64,000 nt of DNA from Hymenobacter duratus (GTDB lineage Bacteria; Bacteroidota; Bacteroidia; Cytophagales; Hymenobacteraceae). Location of the stretch: NCBI RefSeq assembly GCF_014698995.1, contig NZ_JACWZZ010000007.1, positions 1 to 64,000 on the forward strand, read 5' to 3'. Shown piece after piece: positions 1 through 8,910 of the stretch. Position 1 is the first letter of the stretch. Each line of letters starts with the position of its first letter. Under the pieces are notes generated by a model that had not been told where the DNA came from, made no database searches, and saw only the letters and a program-made list of their open reading frames with translations. A program made the translations under genes and the position numbers.

Positions 1-1002
1 GAGCTGGCCAATGAGCAGCTCCAGCGGGAAAACTACCAGGCGGAGCTGCAGCTGCTGCAAGCCCAGATTCACCCGCATTTTCTCTTCAACACCCTCAACA
101 ACCTCTACGCCCTCACGCTCCGGCAGTCGGAGGAGGCGCCACGGGTAGTGGAGCGGCTGCGGGGGGTGCTGCATTTTGTGATGGAGCATCGGATGGCGCT
201 GTCGTCGGCGCTGCACCTGCCCCTGCTGCTGACGGCCGGGGCCGCCGCCGGGCTGTGGGGATACCGCCGGTGGCGCCGCAAAGAGCTGGCCAATGAGCAG
301 CTCCAGCGGGAAAACTACCAGGCGGAGCTGCAGCTGCTGCAAGCCCAGATTCACCCGCATTTTCTCTTCAACACCCTCAACAACCTCTACGCCCTCACGC
401 TCCGGCAGTCGGAGGAGGCGCCACGGGTAGTGGAGCGGCTGCGGGGGCTGCTGCATTTTGTGATGGAGCAGGGCCACGCGCCCCTGGTGCGCCTGCGCGA
501 CGAGCTGGCCCTGCTGCGCAACTACGTGGCCCTGGAGCAGCTGCGCTACGGCCCGCGCCTGACGGTGGTGTTTGAGGCCCCCTTAATGCCGCCCCGGGCG
601 GGCATTGCGCCGCTGCTGCTGCTGCCGCTGGTCGAAAATGCATTCAAGCACGGCTCCGCCGAGCAGCTGGGGGCTGCCCGCATCCACATCCGGCTGGCGC
701 TGGCGCCCGATTACCTCACCTGCACCATCCACAACACGAAAAATGTCGACACTCCCACGGGAGCCGGTGGGATTGGCCTGCGCAACGTGCGCCAGCGTTT
801 GCAGCTGCTCTATCCCGGCCAGCATCAGATCGAAGTCGAGGTGCTGCCTGATACCTTTACCGTGCGGCTGCGGCTACGCTTGCGGGAGCTGTCCCCGGCC
901 GCTACACCGGGCCGCCGCCGGGCCGGGTCGATGGCCGCGCGGCGCCGGCGGCCGGTCCTGGCCCGGCGGCGGGAAGTTGCAACCAGCCAGGTGCCCGCAT
1001 GA
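1..1002 (+). CDS. LytS/YesM-type sensor histidine kinase, 5'-partial, with internal duplication
   Basis: The frame is open from the first base of the window, so the gene starts upstream. It encodes the cytoplasmic part of a membrane histidine kinase of the His_kinase (LytS/YesM) family, which phosphorylates a LytTR regulator. The phospho-acceptor motif HPHFLFNTLNNL occurs twice, at codons about 24-35 and 118-129, because bases 1-188 are repeated at 283-470 (one mismatch, same frame). A hydrophobic helix and the basic stretch YRRWRRK lie between the copies. The N-box LVENAFKHG (about codon 210) and G-box GIGLRNVRQRL (about 257) follow once. The Arg-rich C-terminal tail of about 40 residues is unusual. 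It overlaps the next kinase gene by 4 nt. The family is certain; whether the duplication is real is not. Confidence 0.8.
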   Translation, partial: ELANEQLQRENYQAELQLLQAQIHPHFLFNTLNNLYALTLRQSEEAPRVVERLRGVLHFVMEHRMALSSALHLPLLLTAGAAAGLWGYRRWRRKELANEQLQRENYQAELQLLQAQIHPHFLFNTLNNLYALTLRQSEEAPRVVERLRGLLHFVMEQGHAPLVRLRDELALLRNYVALEQLRYGPRLTVVFEAPLMPPRAGIAPLLLLPLVENAFKHGSAEQLGAARIHIRLALAPDYLTCTIHNTKNVDTPTGAGGIGLRNVRQRLQLLYPGQHQIEVEVLPDTFTVRLRLRLRELSPAATPGRRRAGSMAARRRRPVLARRREVATSQVPA

Positions 1003-2120
1003 GCACCGTGATGCAACACCGGTTTGTCCGGCACGGTCTGTTCTGGGCGGCGATGCTGGCCTTTTCCCTGCTCATGCAGCTGCCCGCGCACTGGGGCAAC
1101 GGCGCCAAGCTGTACGTAAGCGGCTTGTTTTTCAACCAACTGCCGGCCTCGCTGCTGGCCACGTATCCGCTGCTCTACTGGCTGTTGCCGCGGCTGATGC
1201 GGCAGCGCCAGTTCTTCGCGTTTCTGCCGCTGCTGGCCGCGTGGGGGGCCGCCTGCGCCCTGCTGACAATGCTGACGGTTATGTGCTTTGATTTCGTGAT
1301 AATGCCGGGCCTATTTCATGCCCGGCCTGATCCGGCGTTTCACCGCGGCAGTTACTGGGCCCTGAACTACACCTTCTTCATCACCATGCTGACGGCCGGC
1401 ATTGCCGTGACGGTGAAAATTGCCCGCCAATGGGAGACGCAGCGCTGCCAGCGCCAGCAGTTGCGGCAGCAGCGCCTGCGCACGGAGCTGCAGCTGCTGA
1501 AAGCCCAGCTGCAGCCGGCGTTCCTGTTCGGCACGCTTCGGTTGCTGCAGCGCCTCACGGCCGCGAAGGCGCCCGAGTCGCCGGAGGCAGTGCTGCACCT
1601 GGCCGAGCTGTTGCGCTACATGCTTTACGAAAGCCCCCACGACTCCGTGCCGCTGGCCGATGAGGTGGCCATGATGCGGCGCTACGTAGCCCTAGAGCAA
1701 CTCCGGCTGGGCCGCCGCGTAGACGTTTCGCTCAACTTCAGCGGCGCGTTTGCCAACTACGTCATCGAGCCGTTGCTGCTGCTGCCGTTCCTGGAAAACG
1801 CGTTCCGGCACGGCACCGCCCCCGCCCTGGACTGCGCCTGGATCAGCATCGATTTGGTGGTGCGCCACCACTGGCTCGAACTCAAAGTCATCAATAGTCA
1901 GCTGCCTGGCGCGGCGGCCTGGACGGCAGGCGCTGGGCTACGCCGCGTGCGGCAGCGGCTGGAGCACCATTACGCCGGGCGCTATCAACTGCACCTAGTA
2001 CCGGAGCCCGATACCTTTCTCGTTATCATGCACCTGCCGCTCGCGGCGCGGGCCCAACCGGTCCCCGGCCGACCACAACAGACAGCGCCCGTTACGACAC
2101 TTCAACCACAACTGCCATGA
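999..2120 (+). CDS. LytS-like histidine kinase homologue lacking the phospho-acceptor His
   Basis: A 373-residue membrane protein with about four hydrophobic segments in residues 1-145, a short coiled region, then the His_kinase/HATPase layout of the LytS family. The H-box, normally HPHFLFNTL, reads QPAFLFGTL at residues 172-180, so both His and the following Asn are replaced. The ATP-binding N-box FLENAFRHG and the G-box AGLRRVRQRL are kept. It overlaps the upstream kinase and the downstream response regulator by 4 nt each (ATGA), so the three are probably translated as one unit. Inference: it cannot autophosphorylate at the usual site and may act as a partner or modulator of the upstream kinase. 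The call as an annotated kinase-family protein is firm. Confidence 0.85.
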   Translation: MSTVMQHRFVRHGLFWAAMLAFSLLMQLPAHWGNGAKLYVSGLFFNQLPASLLATYPLLYWLLPRLMRQRQFFAFLPLLAAWGAACALLTMLTVMCFDFVIMPGLFHARPDPAFHRGSYWALNYTFFITMLTAGIAVTVKIARQWETQRCQRQQLRQQRLRTELQLLKAQLQPAFLFGTLRLLQRLTAAKAPESPEAVLHLAELLRYMLYESPHDSVPLADEVAMMRRYVALEQLRLGRRVDVSLNFSGAFANYVIEPLLLLPFLENAFRHGTAPALDCAWISIDLVVRHHWLELKVINSQLPGAAAWTAGAGLRRVRQRLEHHYAGRYQLHLVPEPDTFLVIMHLPLAARAQPVPGRPQQTAPVTTLQPQLP

Positions 2121-2821
2121 AACTAACGTGCCTGCTGGTCGACGATGAGCCACCGGCCCTGGAAGTGCTGACTGCCTACGTGCGGGAAGTGGCTCACCTG
2201 GAGCTAGTCGGTACCTGCGACAATGCCCTGCAGGCCTTTGCCGACCTGCAGCAGCAGCCTGTCGACCTGCTCTTTCTTGACATCAAGATGCCCAAGATGC
2301 TGGGCACAGACTTTTTGCGCAGCCTGCCGCACCCACCCCAGGTTATCTTCACCACGGCCTACCGGGAGTACGCCTACGAGGGTTTCGAGCTGAATGCGGT
2401 GGATTACCTGCTCAAGCCCGTGTCGCTGGAGCGGTTTTTGAAAGCCGTGGCCAAAGCCACCAAAACCGAAGCCCCGCCCGCGCTGGCCGAAGCCCCGGCC
2501 GGGCCCAACCCCGACGCCTTCCTCTACTTCCGCATCGACCGCAAGATGGTGAAGGTGGTGCTGCGCGAGGTGCTGTACGTGGAGGGCCTGAAGGATTATG
2601 TGAAGATTCACTGCGCCGCAGGGCCGGCCCTAGTAGTCAAGCAAACTATCAATAGCATGGAGGAAAAGCTCTCGGCCAGCAATTTCCTGCGGGTCCACCG
2701 CTCCTTCATCGTGGCTCTCGACAAAGTGCATACCTACTGCCCGAGCCACCTGGAAGTAGCCGGACAGGAGCTGCCCATCGGGCGTATGTACCGGCAGCAG
2801 GTCGGCGCGGTGCTCCGGTAA
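2117..2821 (+). CDS. LytTR-family response regulator
   Basis: A 234-residue regulator: receiver domain (about 1-120) with acidic pair VDDE near the start, phospho-acceptor Asp in LLFLDIKMP (about residue 56), conserved Thr in IFTTAYREYA and Lys in DYLLKPVS. A LytTR DNA-binding domain follows (about 135-232), with the typical LYVEGLKDYVKIH and FLRVHRSFIV segments. It is the output partner of the two preceding kinase genes, whose last gene it overlaps by 4 nt. Targets are unknown; the next gene downstream is a putative surface lipoprotein about 190 nt away. Confidence 0.93.
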   Translation: MKLTCLLVDDEPPALEVLTAYVREVAHLELVGTCDNALQAFADLQQQPVDLLFLDIKMPKMLGTDFLRSLPHPPQVIFTTAYREYAYEGFELNAVDYLLKPVSLERFLKAVAKATKTEAPPALAEAPAGPNPDAFLYFRIDRKMVKVVLREVLYVEGLKDYVKIHCAAGPALVVKQTINSMEEKLSASNFLRVHRSFIVALDKVHTYCPSHLEVAGQELPIGRMYRQQVGAVLR

Positions 2822-3009
2822 GTGCGTCGTCCCGGAAGGCAATCCCTTGGCGGTGCCAGACTTTGCGCTCGCAGATGCGACGGGCATGGGCTATTCAGCA
2901 TAGATATGAATCATGAGCCTACTTTGGGTAGACAGCTATGGGCCTACGTGTACTGCTCTACTACCCCTCTTACCTTTGCGCTTACCTCATCCCTTTCTTC
3001 CGCTACTAC

Positions 3010-3771
3010 ATGAAGCACTTCGCTCACTATCTTTTGTTGGCCTTTATCATCGCGACTAACCTGGTGATGTCCTCCTGCGGCAGCGACGACCCGGCCCCGG
3101 CCCCGACTACTGGTACCATAAACGGGCAGATTACCCCAGCCAACGCGGTGACCACCGTCACGGCTACCAGCAGCGCCACGCCGGTCACCACGGCTACGGC
3201 CACCCCCACTGCCAGCGGCGCCTACTCGTTTCCTAACCTGGTTCCCGGCACCTACACGCTGAGCTACGCGCCCGCGACGGGCTTTGCGGCGCCGGCCACG
3301 CAATCCGTGACGGTGACTGCCGGCGGGACGGCCACCGCCACCCCGGTAACAGCGACGATGGGCAGTACGGGCGGCGGCAGCTTGGCCTACACCGTCAACG
3401 GAACCCCCACCACGGCCAACCTAGTCACAGGCAATGCCTTGTTCGGCTCCCTCATCATCCAGGGCAGCAGTAACCAGGGCAGCCGGATCGTCTCACTGAG
3501 CCTAGACGGCTTACCGACCAGCGCGCGGACCTACACCTTCGGCGGGGCAGGCAGCACCTCCGAAATCACCGTGACCGAGGTGGCAGGCAGCAGCCTGGCT
3601 GAGTGGAGCACCTCGGCCGCAGGCGGTACCGGTACGGTTACCATCACGTCGGTGAGCGCCAGTCCACGCCGGGCATCGGGCACGTTCACCGCCGTGGCCC
3701 CGCCCCGCGGGACCGGAGCGACCGGGACGCGCACGCTCACGGCCGGCTCGTTCAGCAATGTCGCCTTCTAG
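3010..3771 (+). CDS. Lipoprotein with carboxypeptidase-regulatory-like domain
   Basis: The ATG at 3010 gives a clean lipoprotein signal peptide: MKHF, a hydrophobic core, then a lipobox ending MSSC at Cys23. After a Pro/Ala-rich linker comes a Thr/Ala-rich beta domain with the CarboxypepD_reg-like signature ASGAYSFPNLVPGTYTLSY, seen in Bacteroidetes surface proteins. The C-terminal half (about 115-253) is another Ser/Thr/Gly-rich beta region of unknown function, with a DUF6252-like look that I cannot confirm. An in-frame upstream ATG at 2938 would only add a poor extension. The protein is probably anchored in the outer membrane. A hairpin terminator follows. Confidence 0.7.
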   Translation: MKHFAHYLLLAFIIATNLVMSSCGSDDPAPAPTTGTINGQITPANAVTTVTATSSATPVTTATATPTASGAYSFPNLVPGTYTLSYAPATGFAAPATQSVTVTAGGTATATPVTATMGSTGGGSLAYTVNGTPTTANLVTGNALFGSLIIQGSSNQGSRIVSLSLDGLPTSARTYTFGGAGSTSEITVTEVAGSSLAEWSTSAAGGTGTVTITSVSASPRRASGTFTAVAPPRGTGATGTRTLTAGSFSNVAF

Positions 3772-3800
3772 GCCAGGCAGCCAACACGCCACTCTCAGCA

Positions 3801-3833
3801 AAGACCAGTCGGCCCCGCCGGCTGGTCTTTTTG
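3801..3833 (+). terminator. Rho-independent terminator after the lipoprotein gene
   Basis: AAGACCAG and CTGGTCTT form the stem, extended by CGG/CCG, and a T-run follows immediately. It lies 30 nt after the stop codon. Confidence 0.75.
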
Positions 3834-3976
3834 TTTCCAGGCCGGGTTCGGCCAGGCGTCAATGCCACTTACCTGCTCGGGTTCAGTGCGCATGAGAATG
3901 GTATAGGCAGCGCCACCACTATCAAAGTGGTGAGGTTCAACAAGGGGGGCGTGCTGGTAGCAGGCCGTTTCCAGGC

Positions 3977-4756
3977 TTACTTTTTGAAGAAGGTATCGAG
4001 GGTGAGCTGGATACCGAGGTAGGCGGCAATGAAAGGGTCGGTTTCGCCGAGGTTGCCTCGAACCTCTACCCCTGCTGTGCCATTCAGCTTGGTGTACTTC
4101 TCTGTAATTCTGGTTTTGAACAGATAGAATGCCTTAGGGCCATAAGTGGTAGTCACAATGGTTCTTCGTCCATTCGGCGGCAGTTCCTCGGAAGCCACCT
4201 TATACACCGGGTTATTGGTGCTGACACCGAAAATGGCTTGCCCATAGAAGTCGAACTTCTTGGGTATGGACACATAGGTCGTGTACCCCACGCCGAAGTA
4301 GGCTTTGGTTCTATTGGTTACCTCCACGGTGTTGACGGGCCGGGCAATACCGGTGAAGGGCCGGTTGGCATAGCCTGCATTATAGACCAGCGTATCCGCA
4401 CGGATGGGTATTTTCTTGGTCGTCGTCGTGGTCCGGGTACTCAGGCCTTCCAGATGGATAGTAGGGTAGGAACGAACCATGCGTTTCTTGTCCAAATCAG
4501 CCCGGCCCAGGAGTATCTGGACAGTATAGCCCCAGGTGCGGTAGTCCGACTTCGACTCCAGATTGAATCCGTTGCGCACGAAGCGGGTGGAATCCGGGAT
4601 GAGCGCCTGCGTGGCCGGGTCAAGCAGAATATTCTCAGCGTAGTTTCTTCCCCGCGAGGAATCGGCGGTGTAGTAGTGGTAGTGGAAGATGCTAGTATTA
4701 AGACCTATGGTCCATTTATCATTTACCGACCAGAGTTCCGGCATGTTCAGTGTCAA
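3977..4756 (-). pseudogene. C-terminal part of a frameshifted secreted/outer-surface protein
   Basis: This frame holds the C-terminal about 260 residues of the protein whose N-terminus is encoded at 4758-5300. It has no convincing start of its own (TTG at 4756), and its reading frame stays open and protein-like upstream to about 4798, giving DFFGKPQFKEFAGDLTLNMP. That joins smoothly to the end of the N-terminal frame if one base near 4799 is removed. The sequence is rich in aromatic alternating stretches, such as SIFHYHYYT and FYGQAIFGVSTN, and ends LGIQLTLDTFFKK, consistent with an outer-membrane beta structure (inference). No family was recognised. Confidence 0.55.
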
Positions 4757-4757
4757 A

Positions 4758-5300
4758 TCACCCGCAAATTCTTTGAACTGCGGTTTGCCGAAGAAATCGA
4801 CTGGCCGCCGTCAGGATCCTGAGATTGTTGTAGCTCGTATCGGCAATGGCTTTCACGGCATATTTGCCTGGCACGGGCTTGTGGGCGTCCGTGATAGTGA
4901 ACGTGACATACTTAATCAGCATCGTATCGGGGCTGGTGGTTTTCTGCGCCTGCATGCGCAGAATGATGCTCTCGTCCGGCTCTCCTTTCTCCGCATCGTT
5001 ATTGACGATAATGGTGAAGCTGCCCAGCATGGACGTAGTATTCGTTACCGTTACCGGCGTTGGGTTGGGACTGAAGGTGTAGTCCACGGTGGGCGTAGCT
5101 TTCCCCTTGTTTCGGTCCTCAATAGAAACGGCATACACCTCACCCGGCTTGGAGCCTTTGATACTGAAGTTGATCGTATAGGTCTTGTTTTTGGTACTAT
5201 CCTCGGCCAGCTTCAGCTTGGACTCGATTTCTATGCGCTGCGCCTGCGCGGCCTGCATTCCCAACAACACACCCAACAAAACGAGTAAGCATTTTTTCAT
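4758..5300 (-). CDS. N-terminal part of the frameshifted secreted protein (signal peptide plus beta domain)
   Basis: It starts at the ATG at 5300 with a textbook signal peptide (MKKCLLVLLGVLLGMQAAQAQ). The mature part, about residues 22-160, resembles a Calx-beta/CHU-type beta domain: DYTFSPNPTPVTVTNTT, then NNDAEKGEPDESIILRM. After about residue 166 the sequence SRFLRQTAVQRICG looks like out-of-frame text, and translation stops. The continuation is in the other frame at 3977-4756. Either this is a real disruption or a one-base assembly error. It is transcribed alone on this strand, opposite the preceding lipoprotein gene. Confidence 0.6.
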   Translation of the reverse strand: MKKCLLVLLGVLLGMQAAQAQRIEIESKLKLAEDSTKNKTYTINFSIKGSKPGEVYAVSIEDRNKGKATPTVDYTFSPNPTPVTVTNTTSMLGSFTIIVNNDAEKGEPDESIILRMQAQKTTSPDTMLIKYVTFTITDAHKPVPGKYAVKAIADTSYNNLRILTAASRFLRQTAVQRICG

Positions 5301-5501
5301 AAGTAGTGGCGATGAATGTGGTAGAATTTCGGCTAAATATACCTTTAGCTATATTGTTAGTAAATACCTAGTACTGGGTAGTGGGCTCCTAGTCGCTTGC
5401 CAACCAAGTGTAGTTCAACCGAAGTCAGAGGCCATACTGGCCCACCGACAGATTGAAACGTTGAGCAGCTCGTAGCCCTCCCTCACAATTTCTCCCAAAT
5501 C

Positions 5502-6047
5502 ATGGTCCAGCAGGTACTCTTTATCCAGGGGGGCGGCGCAGAAGATGATTATGTGGCCGATAGCCCGCTCGTCACGTCGCTGCAGCAAGCCCTGGGCGAT
5601 GCGTATGCCGTGCAGTACCCGCGCTTGCCTGCGGAGCCAACCCCGGATTTTGGACGGCTACAGCAAATCGGCAACGCGCTGTCGGTACTCCCATCGGGCA
5701 GCATGGTAGTAGCCCATTCGCTGGGCGCTTCCATGCTGCTGAAATACCTTGCCCAACGTTCCAAGCCGCACCCGTTCGCCGGCCTGTTTCTACTGGCTAC
5801 CCCCTACTGGCAGGGCAACGAAGACTGGAAAGAAGCTCTGAAACTACCCGCCGATTTTGCGAGCAGGCTCCCGGCTACCGTTCCGGTTTTCCTCTACCAC
5901 TGCCATGATGACGAGCAGGTGCCCATTGCGCACCTCGACCTGTATGCTCAGCAGCTGCCGCAGGCCCACGTGCGGCACCTACCCAGTGGCGGCCATCAGT
6001 TCACGCACGGCCTTTCACTGGTTGCCCGCGACATCAAATTGCTGTAA
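5502..6047 (+). CDS. RBBP9/YdeN-type alpha/beta hydrolase
   Basis: A 181-residue small serine hydrolase of the RBBP9/YdeN family, whose members are cytoplasmic esterases of mostly unknown substrate. The nucleophile is Ser73 in AHSLGAS, the acid is Asp136 or Asp137 in CHDDEQVP, and the base is His165 in SGGHQF. An oxyanion-side strand VLFIQGGG is at the N-terminus. The full length matches the family. There is no signal peptide. The 200 nt upstream carry no gene. The family call is firm, the substrate unknown. Confidence 0.85.
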   Translation: MVQQVLFIQGGGAEDDYVADSPLVTSLQQALGDAYAVQYPRLPAEPTPDFGRLQQIGNALSVLPSGSMVVAHSLGASMLLKYLAQRSKPHPFAGLFLLATPYWQGNEDWKEALKLPADFASRLPATVPVFLYHCHDDEQVPIAHLDLYAQQLPQAHVRHLPSGGHQFTHGLSLVARDIKLL

Positions 6048-6441
6048 TCCTCGCTGGGTAAGCATTCCGGCAAGCCCGTATTTAACACCCGGCAAAAGTA
6101 CTGCGGCTCTTTCAAGCGGCTGGAAGGTTATTCGCTCAACGAGACAGGCAGTTTACTCTTGGTCGGTCAGCAGGATGAGTCGGCTCCAGAATGTTTCTAC
6201 AGTAGGCGCCACTGAAAGCGTTCTATTACCTGTTGGCGGCGTATCTTCGGCTACGATGCGACACTCCTTTTTCCGCCTGTGCGCCACTGCCCTCACGCTC
6301 CTGGTTGGGCACATTGGCCTGGCAGGATGACTTTCGGTCCGACGCAGTAATGCCACCGGTAGGGGCCACCATCCGGCGACAATAAGCGACGACTTGCGCC
6401 TCTTTTCTCACCCAACATCTCATTTTCTACATCCCATTCCG

Positions 6442-7848
6442 GTGCTTCACTTTACATCTAGAATTAGTCTGGCGCTCGTAGTAGCGGCCGGGTTGTTGGG
6501 GGCCTGCAAAACGGAAGAATCCGCAGCGCCGACTCCGGACCCGGGTATCACCAATACCATTCCTACCCCACCCCAGTACGGTACGCCCTTCGCCGGAGTA
6601 CCCGACCGGCAGGATGCGGTGATGTACCAGGTGAATATGCGCGCCTTCAGCCAGGGCGGTAACTTTGCCGGCGTAACTGCCCGCCTAGACTCGATTAAGG
6701 ATCTGGGAGTAAACGTGCTGTACCTGATGCCGATTTATCCGATCGGCACCGACAGCAAATCTGTGAACTCACCCTATGCGGTCAAGGACTACCGCTCGGT
6801 TAATCTGGAGTTTGGCTCCCTGACGGACTTGCGGACCCTGGTGGACGCCGCCCACGCCCGGGGCATGGCCGTCATGCTCGATTGGGTAGCCAACCACACC
6901 AGCTGGGACAACGCCTGGATTACGCAGCACCCCGAGTGGTACCAGAAAAATGCTTCTGGCGCCATCACGCCCGTATCCAACAACGGCACCACCTACAACG
7001 ACGTGGCCCAACTCAACTTCACCAACGCAACGCTGCGCGTGGAAATGATTTCAGCCATGAAGTCGTGGGTGTACTCGGCCAACGTGGACGGGTTCCGTTG
7101 CGACTACGCGGACTTCCAGCCCAATTATTTCTGGCAGCAGGCGGTCGATACGCTGCGCGCCATTAAAACGCACAAGCTGCTGCTGCTGGCCGAAGGCACC
7201 CGGGCGGCCAATTTCACTTCCGGCTTCGACTACAACTTTGGCTTTAACTTCTACGGTGGCATTTACCAGGTCTATAAGAACGGGGCGCCTGCCACTACCC
7301 TTGACGCCCTGAACACCAGCGAATACGCCGGGGCTACGGGTACGCAGCAGGTCGTGCGCTACATTACCAACCACGACGTGAACGGCTCCGATGGCACGCC
7401 CGTCACCTTGTTCGGGGGCAAGGCCGGGGCCATGTCGGCCTTCGTGATAACGGCCTTGTACAAGGGCACTCCCATGGTGTATAACGGGCAGGAAGCCGGT
7501 ATGAGTCAGGCAATTCCCTTCCCGTTTACCTCCGTAAAGGTCGCCTGGGGCACCAACCCTGACGTAAAGCGGGCCTATAAGCAGCTGCTGGCCGTGCGCG
7601 CCGGCAGCGCCGCCCTGCGGGTCGGTGTACCTACGGCCTACAGCACGGCCACGGTGTGCGCCTTCACCAAAACGGCCGGCGCCGAGCAGGCCTTTGTGCT
7701 GGCCAATGTGCGCAATACCGCTACGACCTATTCCGTACCGGCGGCGCTGGCCAACACTACCTGGACGAATGCGCTGCAGGGTGGTTCCGTCACCGTGGGC
7801 ACTCAGATTTCGCTGCCGGCCTACGGCTACTTGGTACTGAAAAAATAG
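6442..7848 (+). CDS. GH13 alpha-amylase-family lipoprotein
   Basis: A surface or periplasmic starch-type glycosidase. I chose the GTG at 6442 because it gives a 21-residue lipoprotein signal ending in the lipobox LLGAC; a TTG at 6394 is the longer alternative. The GH13 barrel shows the four conserved regions: MLDWVANHTS (I), GFRCDYAD with the nucleophile Asp at 7101-7103 (II), LLLAEGTR with the acid Glu at 7192-7194 (III), and ITNHDVNG with the transition-state Asp at 7375-7377 (IV). The C-terminal beta domain ends ALQGGSVTV...PAYGYLVLKK. No sus genes are adjacent. Substrate specificity within GH13 cannot be told. Confidence 0.88.
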   Translation: MLHFTSRISLALVVAAGLLGACKTEESAAPTPDPGITNTIPTPPQYGTPFAGVPDRQDAVMYQVNMRAFSQGGNFAGVTARLDSIKDLGVNVLYLMPIYPIGTDSKSVNSPYAVKDYRSVNLEFGSLTDLRTLVDAAHARGMAVMLDWVANHTSWDNAWITQHPEWYQKNASGAITPVSNNGTTYNDVAQLNFTNATLRVEMISAMKSWVYSANVDGFRCDYADFQPNYFWQQAVDTLRAIKTHKLLLLAEGTRAANFTSGFDYNFGFNFYGGIYQVYKNGAPATTLDALNTSEYAGATGTQQVVRYITNHDVNGSDGTPVTLFGGKAGAMSAFVITALYKGTPMVYNGQEAGMSQAIPFPFTSVKVAWGTNPDVKRAYKQLLAVRAGSAALRVGVPTAYSTATVCAFTKTAGAEQAFVLANVRNTATTYSVPAALANTTWTNALQGGSVTVGTQISLPAYGYLVLKK

Positions 7849-7869
7849 GCTGGATAATTCACTGTTCTG

Positions 7870-7912
7870 GTATCCTCGGCCCGGAATCCAGGCGGGACCG
7901 GGCCGAGGATAC
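7870..7912 (+). terminator. Strong hairpin after the amylase gene
   Basis: A perfect 15-bp inverted repeat (GTATCCTCGGCCCGG and its complement) with a 13-nt loop, starting 22 nt after the stop codon. No T-run follows, so it may protect the 3' end of the mRNA or terminate weakly in both directions. Confidence 0.6.
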
Positions 7913-8032
7913 TTGAAGAGCCAGCAAACACTATCTCTCACGCGGGCTAGTCGACTTACGTTACACGTCCGGTAGTTAACGCGAATCTTGCCCTGTATAC
8001 CCGCTACCCCACTTGGCGCGGGCAGCTGCCTC

Positions 8033-8749
8033 CTACCAGTTGGCCAGCACGGCCGCGACCACGGCTCCGGTCAGCGTGTTGAGCAGGTTGACCAGGTTGT
8101 TGGTCACCACCCCTGCCCGCTCCAGCGTGGCCCCGATGAGGGAGTCTACCAGGTTGCCCGCCGTACCCGCAACCAGCAGCCAGCCGAAAGCGGGCCCCCA
8201 GCCAAACCCGGCGCAGTACACGGCGGCCACCAGGGCGCTGCCGCCCAGTCCCAGCAGCGTGCCCTCCAGGCTCACCACGCCATTCAGGCCGCGCGTGTCC
8301 GGCCGAAGCGTGAGGATGTTATAGTAGCGGCGGCCGTAGAGGTTGCCCAGCTCGGAAGCCAGCGTGTCGGCCGTTGCAGCAGCAAAGCAGCCGGCCAGCA
8401 TCAGCTGCGCCAGGGCGCCGTAGCGCGGCAGCTGCCAGGCCACTAGTCCCAGCAGGCCGGCCAGGCCGGCATTGGCCAGCACCTGACCGGCGGTGCGACG
8501 CCCCTTGTTTTCCTCGGCCAGGCCCAGCCGGCGCTTCTCACCCACTTGCCAGGCGGAGGCGGCCGTACCCAGCCCAAAAAACAGCGCCAGCACCGCCAAC
8601 CCCGTAAAGCCGCCGCCCAGGTAGATAAGCAGCCCCAGCCCGCCCCCGGTCCAGACGCCGGCCGGGGTAAGCTTTCCGGCCCGCGCACTGTAGCCCATGC
8701 CCAGGGCGAGCAGCAGCAGAACCAACCCGAAGCGAAGCGCAAATGCCAT
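8033..8749 (-). CDS. DUF92 family integral membrane protein
   Basis: A polytopic membrane protein of about 238 residues starting at the ATG at 8749; a few upstream codons are possible. It shows the DUF92 pattern: an N-terminal pair of helices, GKLTPAGVWTGGGLGLLIYL, then GFTGLAVLALFFGLGTAASAW, the soluble signature NKGRRTAGQVLANAG, and ADTLASELG near mid-protein. The plant DUF92 member VTE6 is a phytyl-phosphate kinase, so an isoprenoid or lipid phosphate kinase role is possible but unproven. The gene is alone on this strand, divergent from the TlpA-like gene at 8911. Confidence 0.85.
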   Translation of the reverse strand: MAFALRFGLVLLLLALGMGYSARAGKLTPAGVWTGGGLGLLIYLGGGFTGLAVLALFFGLGTAASAWQVGEKRRLGLAEENKGRRTAGQVLANAGLAGLLGLVAWQLPRYGALAQLMLAGCFAAATADTLASELGNLYGRRYYNILTLRPDTRGLNGVVSLEGTLLGLGGSALVAAVYCAGFGWGPAFGWLLVAGTAGNLVDSLIGATLERAGVVTNNLVNLLNTLTGAVVAAVLANW

Positions 8750-8898
8750 AGCCCCAAAAGTACAGCCCACGGCCCATATGCGCTGTGCCTTCGGGCAGGC
8801 GGACGCGCTACCAAACCGCGAACCTTCGGCCCCTGCCTACGCTCCGGATTTTTTTAGCCTACTGCCCTAAGGCGCTGTGCCACCCTGACCGCCGCGCA

Positions 8899-8906
8899 TA
8901 TCTTTA
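8899..8906 (+). promoter_or_regulatory. Candidate -7 box (TATCTTTA)
   Basis: One mismatch to the Bacteroidetes TAnnTTTG box. It ends 4 nt before the ATG at 8911, so a start site at the usual spacing would give a leaderless or nearly leaderless mRNA. No clear -33 TTG was seen. Confidence 0.35.
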
Positions 8907-8910
8907 CTGC

